Assembly (NCBI RefSeq): GCF_900143285.1
Contig: NZ_FRDN01000003.1
Span: 558,001-622,000 of the forward strand
Direction of reading: 5' to 3'
DNA from: Desulfitobacterium chlororespirans DSM 11544
GTDB lineage: Bacteria > Bacillota > Desulfitobacteriia > Desulfitobacteriales > Desulfitobacteriaceae
Length of the DNA stretch: 64,000 bases
How positions within the stretch are numbered: the stretch's first letter is position 1; each line of letters opens with the position of its first letter. The notes under the pieces were generated by a model. It did no database searches. It had not been told where the DNA came from and saw nothing but the letters and a program-made list of their open reading frames with translations. Shown here in pieces: positions 16,496-25,687 of the stretch. Position numbers and translations under genes: made by a program.

Positions 16496-18230
16496 TGTTC
16501 TCATCCCCTCTCTGCGCGCGGACGAGATCGGCATATATGCCGCCCTTCAGCAATAACTCCTCGTGGCTGCCTGCCTCTGCCAGCCCACCATGATCCAAAA
16601 CAAATATCTTGTCCGCATTCTGCACTGTGGAAAGCCGATGGGCAATGATGATTGTGGTGCGCCCCTTGGTGAGGGAATCCAGCGTATTCTGAATGAGGGC
16701 TTCGTTCCTGGCATCCACACTTGAGGTAGCCTCATCCAGAATCAGCAGCGGCGCGTCCTTCAGGATGGCACGGGCAATCGCCAGCCGTTGCCTCTCCCCT
16801 CCGGAAAGATTGACCCCCCGCTCGCCAACGACAGTATCGTAGCCCTGGGGAAGCTCCCTGATAAATTCATGAGCGCCGGCTGCCTTGGCCGCGGCTATGA
16901 CTTTGTCATCAGCAGCATCGGTGTGTGACATACGGATATTCTCAAACACGGTTCCGTAAAAAAGATAGGTATCCTGAAACACCGCGGCGATCTTGCTTTG
17001 CAGATAACGGATGCCGTAATCCTTTATATTTATGCCATTCATCAATATACTGCCCTGGGTCGGATCATAAAAGCGGAAGAGCAGATTGACCATCGTCGAT
17101 TTGCCTGATCCGGATTTCCCGACAACGGCAATTGTTTGGCCGCCTTTGATCTCCAGGTTGATTCCTGCAAGCGCCGGCTTCGCCCCTTCGTTATAGGCAA
17201 AGATCACATCCTGAAATTGAACTGCCGGAAGGGGACCATCCAGCGAAACCGTATCCGCATTCTCTTTTTCCGTGATTTTCAGCTCTTCATCCACGATTTC
17301 AAAAAGCTCTTCCGCGACGGACAAGCCCAGAAAGCTGTTGTGCCAGTGGCCGTTAAGCTCCGACATCGGGCGGGCGCATTCCGCGGCAAGAAACAGGAAG
17401 GTGGATATGGCCATCACAGGAAAAAGGCCCGACTCTGCCCGATAGGCGGCGATGGCAACTGTTATCGCCGACGCGACCGAAGTCAGCAGCATCATAAGGC
17501 CTGAATCGATCAGAGAGAAGGTTGTATTGCGAATGGCCTGAACATAAAAGCCCTGAGCGTTTTCAGCAAGTTCACGGCCCTTGGCCCGGCTGGCTTTAAA
17601 CGCCATCAATGTGGACATCCCCTGGACAGCATCTATATATTGGGCGTTGAGGGTCCCATAGGAGCGCCAGTAGGTCACGATGCTGCGGCTGACCAGCGGT
17701 ACGGTTAAATAGGGGACAATAACGCAAAGCAGCATGGACACAATGATGATCAGACCGGTCACGACGTCGAGGGACGTCAGGTAAATACCGATGGCAAGAC
17801 CGGATATGGATATGGTTATAATCTGGGGAATATAGTTGACGAGGAACGGCTCCAGGGATTCGATCCCATCCAGCACAAGGGACTGGACCTTCCCGCTCCG
17901 CTTATCGCTCAGATACCCCGGACCGAGATGCAGTATCTTGTCGAAGACCAAAAGCCTTATCTTGTTCTTGACCTTAGCGGCCACTACCTTGCTGTAGCTC
18001 TCCATCACACGGCTCAAAAATCCGCGCAAAAGCACCGCTGCAAGAGCGCTTACCACCGGGACGACAATAGTCTGTAAATCACTGCGTGCAAAAACAATGG
18101 ACACCGCCTTGGCCATGGCCAAGGCCTGTCCGATATAAGTGGCGCTGATTGCCAAGCCAATCAGAACCTTCAAGGCAACCTCACCCTTAATTGCCGCCAC
18201 GTATCGCAAGAGTCGTCCATATGCTCTCAT
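16488..18230 (-). CDS. ABC exporter-type half-transporter (partner 1)
   Basis: The product (580 residues) has six membrane segments followed by an ATPase domain with Walker A (VVGKSGSGKSTMVNLLFRFY), signature LSGGERQRLAIARAIL and Walker B (LLILDEATSSVDARNE), then the H-loop IIIAHRLST. AGAGGAT precedes the ATG. It lies 80 bases behind the Nik/Opp-type ATPase genes and is coupled to the next half-transporter. The context (methyltransferases, peptide/nickel-type importer, FecBCD-type importer) suggests a natural metallophore or small-molecule cycle, but no biosynthetic enzyme beyond methyltransferases is present. Confidence 0.92.
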   Translation of the reverse strand: MRAYGRLLRYVAAIKGEVALKVLIGLAISATYIGQALAMAKAVSIVFARSDLQTIVVPVVSALAAVLLRGFLSRVMESYSKVVAAKVKNKIRLLVFDKILHLGPGYLSDKRSGKVQSLVLDGIESLEPFLVNYIPQIITISISGLAIGIYLTSLDVVTGLIIIVSMLLCVIVPYLTVPLVSRSIVTYWRSYGTLNAQYIDAVQGMSTLMAFKASRAKGRELAENAQGFYVQAIRNTTFSLIDSGLMMLLTSVASAITVAIAAYRAESGLFPVMAISTFLFLAAECARPMSELNGHWHNSFLGLSVAEELFEIVDEELKITEKENADTVSLDGPLPAVQFQDVIFAYNEGAKPALAGINLEIKGGQTIAVVGKSGSGKSTMVNLLFRFYDPTQGSILMNGINIKDYGIRYLQSKIAAVFQDTYLFYGTVFENIRMSHTDAADDKVIAAAKAAGAHEFIRELPQGYDTVVGERGVNLSGGERQRLAIARAILKDAPLLILDEATSSVDARNEALIQNTLDSLTKGRTTIIIAHRLSTVQNADKIFVLDHGGLAEAGSHEELLLKGGIYADLVRAQRGDENNA

Positions 18231-18310
18231 CTGTTTATCCTCTCGTTATTTTATATGCAAAAGCACAATTTTTGACAAATTTATTGGGTATTTGAGCACA
18301 AGGGTCTCTA

Positions 18311-19276
18311 TTAAGCTGACCCGATCATGCCGCTGCCGGTGTCCATCACCCGAGGAAAAAAGCAAGCCGCCTGATGTCCGGGGCCGCAATCCTTGAGCTG
18401 AGGTCTTTTTTCAGCGCAAACCTGCCTTCTCCTACCACAGTTCGCAAAGAAGCAGCATCCATTGTCTTCAGCATTCAACTCTGCAGATTGTATGGCCGGC
18501 AGTTCTTTATTCGTACCGGAAGTATCCAGCATAAAGGCTTCCGCACAGGATATGAGCAACTCCGTATACGGATGAAGGGGATAATCCATGACGCATTCTA
18601 CTGTACCGCACTCTATCAATTTACCCCGGTACATAACAAGGACCCTGCTGCACAGGCAAGAGACGAGAGCCAGATCGTGGGAAATAAATAAATAGGTTGA
18701 CATTTTTTCTTGCTTTAGCCTGACCAGCAATCGCAGGATCTGTGCCTGAACAGTAACGTCAAGGGCGCTTGTTGCCTCATCGAAAATCAGCAGATGAGGC
18801 TCGGTTATAAGTGCCCGCGCTATGGCGACACGCTGACACTCTCCCCCGCTGAGCTGCCGTACCCCCCGGTGAATGTGTTCTTCCGGGATTTCTACCATGC
18901 GCAGGGTTTCCGTTATAATCGATTTCGCTTCTGCCTTAGACGTTTTACGGGTATGGGACAGCGCCTCGTAGAGACAGGCAAAAACCGTCATATGCTTATC
19001 AAAGGTATCTGAGGGATCCTGAAACACCATATTGACCCTGTGTTTCCGCCTGCGGCCTTTCTCAATGCGTATGGGTTTTCCATTCAGGAGTGCTTGGCCT
19101 GAACTGGGCGCTTCAAGTCCTGACAGCAGGCGAGCCAGTGTGCTCTTACCGCATCCGCTCTCCCCCACCAGGCCGATGGATTCTCCCTCTCGAATTGAGA
19201 AACTCACATCATCAACTGCAGTTAGCCCTCCGTAGCACTTTGTCAAATTTTCAATGGTCAGGAGATTACTGTACAT
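18311..19276 (-). CDS. Nik/Opp-type ABC transporter ATP-binding protein (second ATPase)
   Basis: The 321-residue product has Walker A (VGESGCGKSTLARLLSG), signature QLSGGECQRVAIARALI and Walker B (LLIFDEATSALD). The C-terminal extension typical of oligopeptide/nickel ATPases carries many cysteines (CCFFANC, CAEKRPQLKDC, CFFP). The TATATG start at 19276 has AGGAGAAG in front and overlaps the first ATPase by 11 bases. An upstream in-frame codon at 19321 falls inside that gene and is not used. Confidence 0.93.
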   Translation of the reverse strand: MYSNLLTIENLTKCYGGLTAVDDVSFSIREGESIGLVGESGCGKSTLARLLSGLEAPSSGQALLNGKPIRIEKGRRRKHRVNMVFQDPSDTFDKHMTVFACLYEALSHTRKTSKAEAKSIITETLRMVEIPEEHIHRGVRQLSGGECQRVAIARALITEPHLLIFDEATSALDVTVQAQILRLLVRLKQEKMSTYLFISHDLALVSCLCSRVLVMYRGKLIECGTVECVMDYPLHPYTELLISCAEAFMLDTSGTNKELPAIQSAELNAEDNGCCFFANCGRRRQVCAEKRPQLKDCGPGHQAACFFPRVMDTGSGMIGSA

Positions 19277-20207
19277 ATGCTTCTCCTGCCAATTGGCACA
19301 TAACCCTATGGTCTGCGGCAATCTCCCGGGTTTTGGGAAGCGTCTCCCTACACAGCCCGCAGCCTATGGGACATCGGTTATAAAATGAACAGCCTTGATT
19401 TTTCTCTTCATGGTAAATCGTCGGGCACACTGGCAGCCGGCCCTTTTTGTTTAAAACAGAGTTAATCAGCATTTGGGTATAAGGGTGTGCAGGGCTTGAT
19501 AGAACCCGAGCTTTGGAGCCCGATTCGATCAATCGCCCGTCAAGCATGACGCCGATTTTGTCCGCCATACGCGCGACAACGCCTATATTATGAGTTACGA
19601 GGAGAATAGCGGCACGGCAATTTTCCTGCAGTTTTTTCAGTGTACCCACAACGTCTACCTGTACCGTAACATCCAAAGCAGATGTCGGCTCATCCGCCAG
19701 AATTATAGTGGGGTTCATCGCCATGGCCATGGCCAGCGCTACTCTTTGAATTGTGCCGCCGCTCAGCATGCCGGGATATGATTTGAGTATTCGTTCCGGC
19801 TCTTTTAACGCCAGTGTCTTCATACACTCCTGCGCCAGGCGGTCGGATTCCCTTCGGCTTATTTTTTTCCTGACGGAAAGTGCCTCATGAAATTGTTTCC
19901 CCACCTTCGTAATTGGATCCATAGCGCTGCCGGCCTGCTGGTGGACGGTGGCAATGGCGGCTCCGCGCAGTTTACGCAGCTCCGGCTGTGGCAGCGAGAT
20001 AAGCTCTTTCCCTTCAAATACTACCTCGCCTTCAATATACCTGCCGCCCTCTCCCAGCAATCCGATAACCGCTTTGAGCAGCGTTGTTTTTCCGCTGCCA
20101 CTTTCGCCGACTATACAATAGGTCTCGTGATGTTTCATAGCAAGGGTGACGTCTTTGAGAGCCAAATGATTACCATAGGCCACTGAAAGCCTGTTGATTT
20201 CGAGCAA
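19266..20207 (-). CDS. Nik/Opp-type ABC transporter ATP-binding protein (first ATPase)
   Basis: This is one half of the ATPase pair of the importer, 313 residues. Walker A is VGESGSGKTTLLKAVIGL, the signature is MLSGGTIQRVALAMAMA and Walker B is IILADEPTSALD. It carries the oligopeptide/nickel C-terminal region with CSFYNRCPIGCGLC. The start is a TTG at 20207 with AGGAGGTGA at the correct distance. It sits 36 bases behind the binding-protein gene. Note the signature has T in place of the usual E/Q after LSGG. Confidence 0.92.
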   Translation of the reverse strand: MLEINRLSVAYGNHLALKDVTLAMKHHETYCIVGESGSGKTTLLKAVIGLLGEGGRYIEGEVVFEGKELISLPQPELRKLRGAAIATVHQQAGSAMDPITKVGKQFHEALSVRKKISRRESDRLAQECMKTLALKEPERILKSYPGMLSGGTIQRVALAMAMAMNPTIILADEPTSALDVTVQVDVVGTLKKLQENCRAAILLVTHNIGVVARMADKIGVMLDGRLIESGSKARVLSSPAHPYTQMLINSVLNKKGRLPVCPTIYHEEKNQGCSFYNRCPIGCGLCRETLPKTREIAADHRVMCQLAGEAYVQ

Positions 20208-20243
20208 GAGCTCACCTCCTACCTAACATAATTTTAGAGGTGC

Positions 20244-21809
20244 TTAGGCGTTAATATCCGTAGTTTCGTTGAGCAAATAGTATTCTGTGGCCTGGGTGGA
20301 ATAGCCAGTGACCTTTTTATTGGCTGCAATCTGATATTTGAGGTGCCCAATCGTCAAAAACCCGCAGTCCTCCACGATCTTTTTCTGAATCTCTTTGGCA
20401 AGCTCTTGCCTTTTGCCGGCATCAAATTCTTCATCAAGCTGCGCGATCAGTGCGTCAACCTCGGGATTTGAATACTTGCCGTAGTTATAGTCAGCGCCGC
20501 TTTTAAGCATAATGTCCGCAAAGTACTGAGGATCGGCCACAGGAGCCATGATATAGCTGTTGAGGGCCAGATCAAAACCGCCGTTTTTGAGGAAATTGGT
20601 ATGGGGTTCGTAATCGTTGATCTGGATATCTATGCCGATACCGATTTCTTTTAGCGACGCCTGAATCGCCTCGCAAAATGTGGACAGCAGGCTGCCATGA
20701 GAACCATAGGAGTAGATCTTGAAGCTCATGGGTACCCCATTCTTATCCAAGATGCCATCCCCGTCGCGGTCTATATACCCGGAATCGGCAAGAAGCTTCT
20801 TTGCCCCTTCCCGATCGTAGTCGACGCCTTTAACATTTCCATACGAAAAGCTGACGGGGAAAATTGCCGTCGCCGCTTCTGAGTTGCCTTTGTTGATAAC
20901 GTCAGCAAAGGTCTCCCGGTCAATGGCCATGGTAATGGCCTTGCGCACATTAAGATCGGACAGAAATTGATTTTCAAAATCAAAATAGATAATTTGCGAA
21001 CGGGAGCCCGAGGATTTAGTCACAGCAAAGCGATCGTTGCCCATAAACTGCATGACATTCTCCGTAGGGAGCTGGAAGATAAGATCGACTTCCCCATTAT
21101 CCAGGGCCATCGCCTGAGCATTGCCATCCGTTATGTACTTTATGGTGATGGAGTCGAGCTTGGGCGTACCGTTCCAATAGTCTTGATTGGCGGTTAGTTC
21201 CATCTGGCCTTCCGTCATCGACTGTATCACAAAAGGCCCGGTTCCAACCGGTATACCCGTTTCATTGCTAAGGGTATCAGTATCCAGGATGGTGCAGACA
21301 ACATCTGCCATGTTGTTAGGAAGGGCGGCATTGATCCCATTTGTTTTAACTGTGAGTTTTTGTTCATTCACTTCTATGGAGGCGATATTCAGCATGGTCA
21401 CAGCCCGCGGGTTCATGGCAATCGTGCGCTCCAGACAAGCCTTAACAGACTCACCCGTCATTTTTTTCCCATTGGAAAAGCTTACATCATCACGGAGAAT
21501 AAACTCCCAGGTAAACTCGTCAAGGCGCCGATATGTTTGGACAAGCCAAGGCTCCAGCTCCAAATGATCATTAATTTTAAAAAGGCGCTCGCCTACACCG
21601 ATGCGCGTGGTTTCCCAGCTTGTTTTGCCGGGGTCAAGAGATTTGATTTCCGAGTGATAGGCTACATTCAAGTGCTTTGCCCCGGCCTCAGTCCGGCTTG
21701 TCTCCGGGGATTCAGACCCAGGGTTAATCGCGGCGGGCGTGTTGGAGCACCCGGCCAGGATCACGGCTGCCATGACGAGCAGTATGAAGCATTTTAATCG
21801 TCTTCTCAT
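20244..21809 (-). CDS. Peptide/nickel-type (SBP family 5) substrate-binding lipoprotein
   Basis: This is a family 5 extracellular binding protein of 521 residues with a lipoprotein signal ending at Cys21 (ILAGC). Landmarks are the opening LNVAYHSEIKSLDPGKTSWE, FTWEFILRDDVSFSNGKKMT and DADGDG-like loops (DRDGDGILDKNG) near residue 345. Members bind peptides, nickel or nickel chelates, haem or other small molecules; the sequence alone does not decide. GGGAGG precedes the ATG. It is the third gene of a NikB-C-A-D-E-ordered set. Confidence 0.92.
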   Translation of the reverse strand: MRRRLKCFILLVMAAVILAGCSNTPAAINPGSESPETSRTEAGAKHLNVAYHSEIKSLDPGKTSWETTRIGVGERLFKINDHLELEPWLVQTYRRLDEFTWEFILRDDVSFSNGKKMTGESVKACLERTIAMNPRAVTMLNIASIEVNEQKLTVKTNGINAALPNNMADVVCTILDTDTLSNETGIPVGTGPFVIQSMTEGQMELTANQDYWNGTPKLDSITIKYITDGNAQAMALDNGEVDLIFQLPTENVMQFMGNDRFAVTKSSGSRSQIIYFDFENQFLSDLNVRKAITMAIDRETFADVINKGNSEAATAIFPVSFSYGNVKGVDYDREGAKKLLADSGYIDRDGDGILDKNGVPMSFKIYSYGSHGSLLSTFCEAIQASLKEIGIGIDIQINDYEPHTNFLKNGGFDLALNSYIMAPVADPQYFADIMLKSGADYNYGKYSNPEVDALIAQLDEEFDAGKRQELAKEIQKKIVEDCGFLTIGHLKYQIAANKKVTGYSTQATEYYLLNETTDINA

Positions 21810-21832
21810 AACTTACCTCCCGTATTTTGTTT

Positions 21833-22675
21833 TTATATTACAGAGAGCTCTTGCTGTCTCACTGCCATATAGTCCTGAACACTGTCACCAAGCCGGTTTA
21901 AAATGATCACGGTGATCAATATTGCAATTCCTGGAAATAAGGTCTGCCACGGCGCTGTCATAAGCACTTTTCTGCCCTCACTGATCATAAATCCCCATTC
22001 AGGTATGGGTGGAGTTGCGGAGAGTCCCAGAAAAGAAAGGGCGGAAATTTCCAGCATGGTTCCCGCCAGAGCGTTCATGGCTGTTACCAACAATAATGGA
22101 CTGATATTGGGAATAACATGATGAATAATAATGTACGCTGAGCCGCATCCGCACAGTCTCGCGGCATTAACATAGCCCGCGTTCCTGATCTTCAGCACCA
22201 TGCTTCTTGCTATTCTCGCATAGGCTATCCAACCTATTGCACCGAGAGCAATCACCGCATTACCAAAACCGGCTCCGAGGACGCCGACGATGGCAATCGC
22301 CAGAACCTGACCGGGAAACGACTGAAAGATCAGTAAAAGCCGTTTTAGGATATTATCTACTGTCCCGCCATAATATCCGGCAGCCACTCCTATCAAGGTA
22401 CCCAATATTCCGGTCATGGCAACGATAAGCAATGTCGCCGACAATGAACTCCGCGCACCGGTTAACACCCTTGAAAACAGACATCTCCCCAAATTATCCG
22501 TCCCAAACCAATATTCGTAACTTGGTGGCTGGTCAATGGCCATGACATTGGTCTTATAGGGATCATAGGGAGATATATTCTCACCAAACAAGGCCACAAA
22601 GAGCAGGCCCAGTGTCAGTATCATATATACGGCAAGCCTTATTTTTGTTCTTCTGCATTTCATCCCATCGTGCAT
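21833..22675 (-). CDS. Nik/Opp-type ABC transporter permease (C subunit)
   Basis: The 280-residue membrane protein has six segments and the DppC/NikC opening (SPYDPYKTNVMAIDQPPSYE, FGTDNLGRCLFSRVLTGARS). The EAA loop is AARLCGCGSAYIIIHHVIPN. Its ATG overlaps the stop of the B permease by one base (TAATG), a translational coupling. Confidence 0.94.
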   Translation of the reverse strand: MHDGMKCRRTKIRLAVYMILTLGLLFVALFGENISPYDPYKTNVMAIDQPPSYEYWFGTDNLGRCLFSRVLTGARSSLSATLLIVAMTGILGTLIGVAAGYYGGTVDNILKRLLLIFQSFPGQVLAIAIVGVLGAGFGNAVIALGAIGWIAYARIARSMVLKIRNAGYVNAARLCGCGSAYIIIHHVIPNISPLLLVTAMNALAGTMLEISALSFLGLSATPPIPEWGFMISEGRKVLMTAPWQTLFPGIAILITVIILNRLGDSVQDYMAVRQQELSVI

Positions 22676-23634
22676 TAGGTCGTTCTCCCCTTAGCCTTTT
22701 TAACGCGCGGGTCAAAGAAACCGTATGATAGTTCCGTCAACCCATAAATAAGACAGAAGATAAGAGATGTTGTCACAACAAAACCTTGAATAATTGTATA
22801 GTCTCTTTCGTTAATTGCGTTAAGGGCCAAACGCCCCAATCCCGGCCAGGAAAAAATTGTTTCCACGACTGCCGTTCCGCCAATCAATTCTCCAAAGCTG
22901 AGGGCGATAAGGGTCATGATGGGGAGCATTGTATTCTTTAGAACATGGCGAAAGAGAATTCTTAATTCACCGATACCCTTTGACCTGAGTCCATTGACGT
23001 AGGGCTCTTTCAGCTCTGCGGAAAAAGTAGTCCGTATCTGCCGCACCATTCTCGCGCATATACCTGTAGCAAGGGTTACCACTGGCAGGATGATGCCGGC
23101 CGCTTCTGCCGTGCTGCTCATTACAGAGATTAATTTCAGTTTGTAGGCAAAAACATACAGCAGCCCCAGTCCTACTAAAAAAGACGGCATAGCCAGCCGT
23201 ATAAACGCAAGGGTGCATGTGATTTTGTCAAAGGCCCTGTCTTTTTTTACAGCTGCAAATACACCGACAGGCAACGCGACAACGATACCGAAAGCCAGAC
23301 TGACGGCCGCTAACAGCATGCTGTTTTTAAGCGCGTTCATAATCCGCGGCGTTACGTTTTTCCCATCGACCATGGAAACGCCGAGATCCCCATGAACAAA
23401 GTCCGACAGCCAGGAGCCATACTGCTCCAGAAATGGCCGGTCCAAACCCATTTCGGCTCTTTTCGCAATAATATCCTGCTCGGTTGGCATGGCCCCTCCT
23501 GCGCGCAGTATGGTTGCCGCCGGATCACCGGGCGCAAGATGCATAAGGGAAAAAGATAAGAAAGTTACACCAAACAGCACTATCGCTACGTCGAATAGTG
23601 TATGCAGTAGTTTCTTAATACCGTGTTTCCACAT
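22675..23634 (-). CDS. Nik/Opp-type ABC transporter permease (B subunit)
   Basis: This is a DppB/NikB-type permease with the usual N-terminal segment and MHLAPGDPAATILRAGG, then RLAMPSFLVGLGLLYVFAYK and the EAA loop GLRSKGIGELRILFRHVLKN. The start at 23634 (ATG, MWKHGIKK) is preferred. An in-frame GTG eight codons earlier has no ribosome site. It is the first transporter gene behind the methyltransferase at 23.7 kb. Confidence 0.93.
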   Translation of the reverse strand: MWKHGIKKLLHTLFDVAIVLFGVTFLSFSLMHLAPGDPAATILRAGGAMPTEQDIIAKRAEMGLDRPFLEQYGSWLSDFVHGDLGVSMVDGKNVTPRIMNALKNSMLLAAVSLAFGIVVALPVGVFAAVKKDRAFDKITCTLAFIRLAMPSFLVGLGLLYVFAYKLKLISVMSSTAEAAGIILPVVTLATGICARMVRQIRTTFSAELKEPYVNGLRSKGIGELRILFRHVLKNTMLPIMTLIALSFGELIGGTAVVETIFSWPGLGRLALNAINERDYTIIQGFVVTTSLIFCLIYGLTELSYGFFDPRVKKAKGRTT

Positions 23635-23717
23635 TTGACTCTCACTTCCGCCAGTCACTGCTTATCTTTGTCTGTATGCAACAGTGCCCTAACCTGGTTT
23701 CATAATTTGCAGGGAAT

Positions 23718-24473
23718 TTATGCCTTATCCGCTGTGACCATAAAAAGGGGGATAGAGCGATAGAGGAGCTGTTTTTCCTCACTATACACCTCTTCATTAA
23801 GTCTGGATGCAACTTTTATATTCTCATATCCAAATACCGGCAGTTGCTCAGTATCCCAATCGGGACGCAGGATATTATTAAAGTACAGGAGCTTTTTAAA
23901 CTCTTCTTCTGTTTTCTCGTCCCCGCGATATGAATTGGGCGGAGTGCCATATTTCTCCCTGTATTCCGCCTCGTCTGCTTTTCTGGCGGCATTCCAATCC
24001 TCATTAAGTGTATAGTGCCAATTCCCATCCAAATACAGCAGACGCCCGCCTGGCTTCAAGACACGCAGCCATTCTTTAAAAGCTTTTTCAGGCTCATAGA
24101 GTATCCAGGTGACATTGCGTCCTACGATATAGTCGAAGGTATTGTCAGGAAAATCCAGAGAATGGCTGTCCATTACACTGAACTCTGCGTCGATCCCCGC
24201 CTTTTGGGCGTTTGAAACTGCGGTTTCAATCATCTTTTCAGCGCAATCAATGCCATGAACATTCCAGCCCATGCTTCCCATCAGCAAGGCAAAAAAACCA
24301 GGGCCGGTGCCAACATCCAGCACTTTACCGACCGGGCACGGCGCATTGCCGATGAGGAGGTCGCTCCATTTTTTTGACAGTTCACCGGAAAATTCATTTT
24401 GAATAATCGCATTGTAACCATCGGCGCAAAAACTCCAACGCTTGCCAATTGCTTTTGCTTCAGAAATTCCCAT
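23718..24473 (-). CDS. Class I SAM-dependent methyltransferase leading the transport operon
   Basis: The 251-residue product has motif I VLDVGTGPGFFALLMGSMG near residue 50, GIDCAEKMIETA, and FDYIVGRNVTWILYEPEKAF as the post-I region, followed by LRVLKPGGRLLYLDGNWH. It is a close relative of the frameshifted gene at 13.9-14.7 kb. The ATG at 24473 has AAAGGTGA in front; an in-frame start at 24560 lies inside the leader. It is the first gene of a run of minus-strand genes for a Nik/Opp importer and an exporter pair, preceded by leader copy C. The acceptor is unknown. Confidence 0.9.
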   Translation of the reverse strand: MGISEAKAIGKRWSFCADGYNAIIQNEFSGELSKKWSDLLIGNAPCPVGKVLDVGTGPGFFALLMGSMGWNVHGIDCAEKMIETAVSNAQKAGIDAEFSVMDSHSLDFPDNTFDYIVGRNVTWILYEPEKAFKEWLRVLKPGGRLLYLDGNWHYTLNEDWNAARKADEAEYREKYGTPPNSYRGDEKTEEEFKKLLYFNNILRPDWDTEQLPVFGYENIKVASRLNEEVYSEEKQLLYRSIPLFMVTADKA

Positions 24474-24500
24474 ATGTATCACCTTTCGTTTGTATAATAT

Positions 24501-24747
24501 TAAAAAAAATGAGCAAAAAGAGAAGATATATTGAATCCTGCCAAGGAAATCCAATATCAACGATTTGAGAACCTAACAACCTGATGAAATACAAAAGACC
24601 ATGAAGTGTCCGCCCTATAGTTAGGGTAAACAGACCTCCATGGTCTTCGTTATACTATGATGAAATGGCCCATCCATGGCCAACCTCCAAAGTTATCTAT
24701 AGGTTAACAATTCTTTTTTTATCTCACAAGCCCCATGGGGGGATATT
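24501..24747 (-). promoter_or_regulatory. Hairpin leader, copy C, in front of the transport operon
   Basis: Upstream block 24747-24704, TATAAC at 24654-24649, hairpin 1 at 24647-24593 (CCATGGAGGT and CTTCATGG arms, TTTT) and hairpin 2 at 24559-24526 match copies A and B almost base for base. Hairpin 3 is missing: only CTCATTTTTTTT remains (24512-24501) before the ribosome site. This suggests a deletion between the hairpin-3 arms. Confidence 0.7.
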
Positions 24748-24755
24748 TGGGGGGA

Positions 24756-25058
24756 TCATTTTATAAACCGATCAATAGCCTTATGCAGATTTTCCATAGC
24801 CTCTTCATTACCATGATCCCAAGCATCAACAATACAATGCTCAATATGATCCTTAAGAATCACCTTACCGGTATTATTGAGAGCGGCTATAACTGCCGAT
24901 AATTGAATCAGCACTTCGCTGCAGTCCTTCTCCTCTTCCACCATCCGTTTTACTGATTCCAGATGACCAATAGCCCGGGATAAACGATTGAGTACGGCTT
25001 TAGTGTGATGATGATGGTGATGCTGGTGACTGTGGACCTTCTCGCTCATGATAATCAT
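24756..25058 (-). CDS. CsoR-type metal-sensing transcriptional repressor with His-rich tail
   Basis: The 100-residue protein belongs to the CsoR/RcnR/FrmR family of all-helical DNA-binding repressors. Cys, His and Cys at the spacing of the Cu(I) site (25 and 29 residues apart, in DCSEVL and KDHIEHC) match CsoR rather than RcnR or FrmR. The N-terminus carries a run of histidines (HSHQHHHHHH) that could bind nickel or cobalt. The ATG at 25058 has AAGGAG; one at 25049 is possible. It stands between the CGGC gene and the transport operon and is led by hairpin copy E. No copper exporter is next to it. Confidence 0.9.
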   Translation of the reverse strand: MIIMSEKVHSHQHHHHHHTKAVLNRLSRAIGHLESVKRMVEEEKDCSEVLIQLSAVIAALNNTGKVILKDHIEHCIVDAWDHGNEEAMENLHKAIDRFIK

Positions 25059-25098
25059 CCGACTCCTTCATTACAAATTAAGACATCCGCTGAAAAAT

Positions 25099-25143
25099 AA
25101 AAAACCACAGAGTTAACCCCTTTGGGCTAAACCTCCATGGTTT
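25099..25143 (-). terminator. CCATGGAGGT leader hairpin, copy E
   Basis: On the minus strand AAACCATGGAG pairs with CTCTGTGGTTT, and an inner stem closes on GCCC-AAAG-GGG, followed by TTTTTT. It lies about 40 bases in front of the CsoR-type gene. The 5' arm is identical to the other copies while the 3' arm differs by G-U-compatible changes. Confidence 0.65.
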
Positions 25144-25239
25144 AATTAAATCTTATTCACTTCTTTATGAGGTACCTTATTCGCTGTAATTTTGCTTTTT
25201 CCTCCTTTAGGGGCTTTCGATGAGCCTTTGGCCGGTTTA

Positions 25240-25620
25240 TCAATTGTTTATTGACACGAGCTCAACTTGGGCAGGGGTGAAATGAGGTGTAGTGCCCAAT
25301 ATCACTTCCAGTTCAGGGTAATTACGCTCAATCAGTAAGCGGTAGTTCTCATGAAAAGCACAAAAAGTACTTATGCAATTCGTGAAATGAATAGCCTCCA
25401 CTTGAAAGTCCGCTAAGTTTTCTATTTGGGCAATAATCCGATAAGGAGCGATTTGAGACGGACACCCAGGACAATTGACCACTCCTACCAGCTCAACCTG
25501 TATATCCCTGGCATATCTACCAAATTCACCAACTCTGTTTTTCACATCATACAGGCATTGGGCACTGGAGCAGCCAAGCTTTTGAGTCACTTTCGAGCAG
25601 CAAAAAAGAGCGATTTTCAT
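25240..25620 (-). CDS. CGGC-domain protein (putative metal-binding)
   Basis: The start at 25620 gives a 126-residue protein, MKIALFCCSKVTQKLGCSSA and onward. It has the cysteine pattern of the CGGC family: CC near residue 7, CSSAQC, then VNCPGCPSQ near 50 and TNCISTFCAFH near 85. The family is thought to bind metal, and its function is not established. GAGGAGG stands upstream; the in-frame codons back to 25728 run through leader copy D and are not used. It is probably co-regulated with the CsoR gene downstream. Confidence 0.82.
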   Translation of the reverse strand: MKIALFCCSKVTQKLGCSSAQCLYDVKNRVGEFGRYARDIQVELVGVVNCPGCPSQIAPYRIIAQIENLADFQVEAIHFTNCISTFCAFHENYRLLIERNYPELEVILGTTPHFTPAQVELVSINN

Positions 25621-25687
25621 TGCCGCATGTACCTCCTCGCCGTTTTTCAATAGGCCTTTGCCCATTAAACAGGTGTCAGTCCACAAT

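Noticed and set aside
11979-24747. The repeated leader blocks as a CRISPR array, transposon ends or REP elements
   Set aside because: The copies are kilobases apart, have one orientation, lie only in front of genes, and carry covarying stems and T-runs. That fits regulatory RNA, not a mobile or CRISPR repeat.
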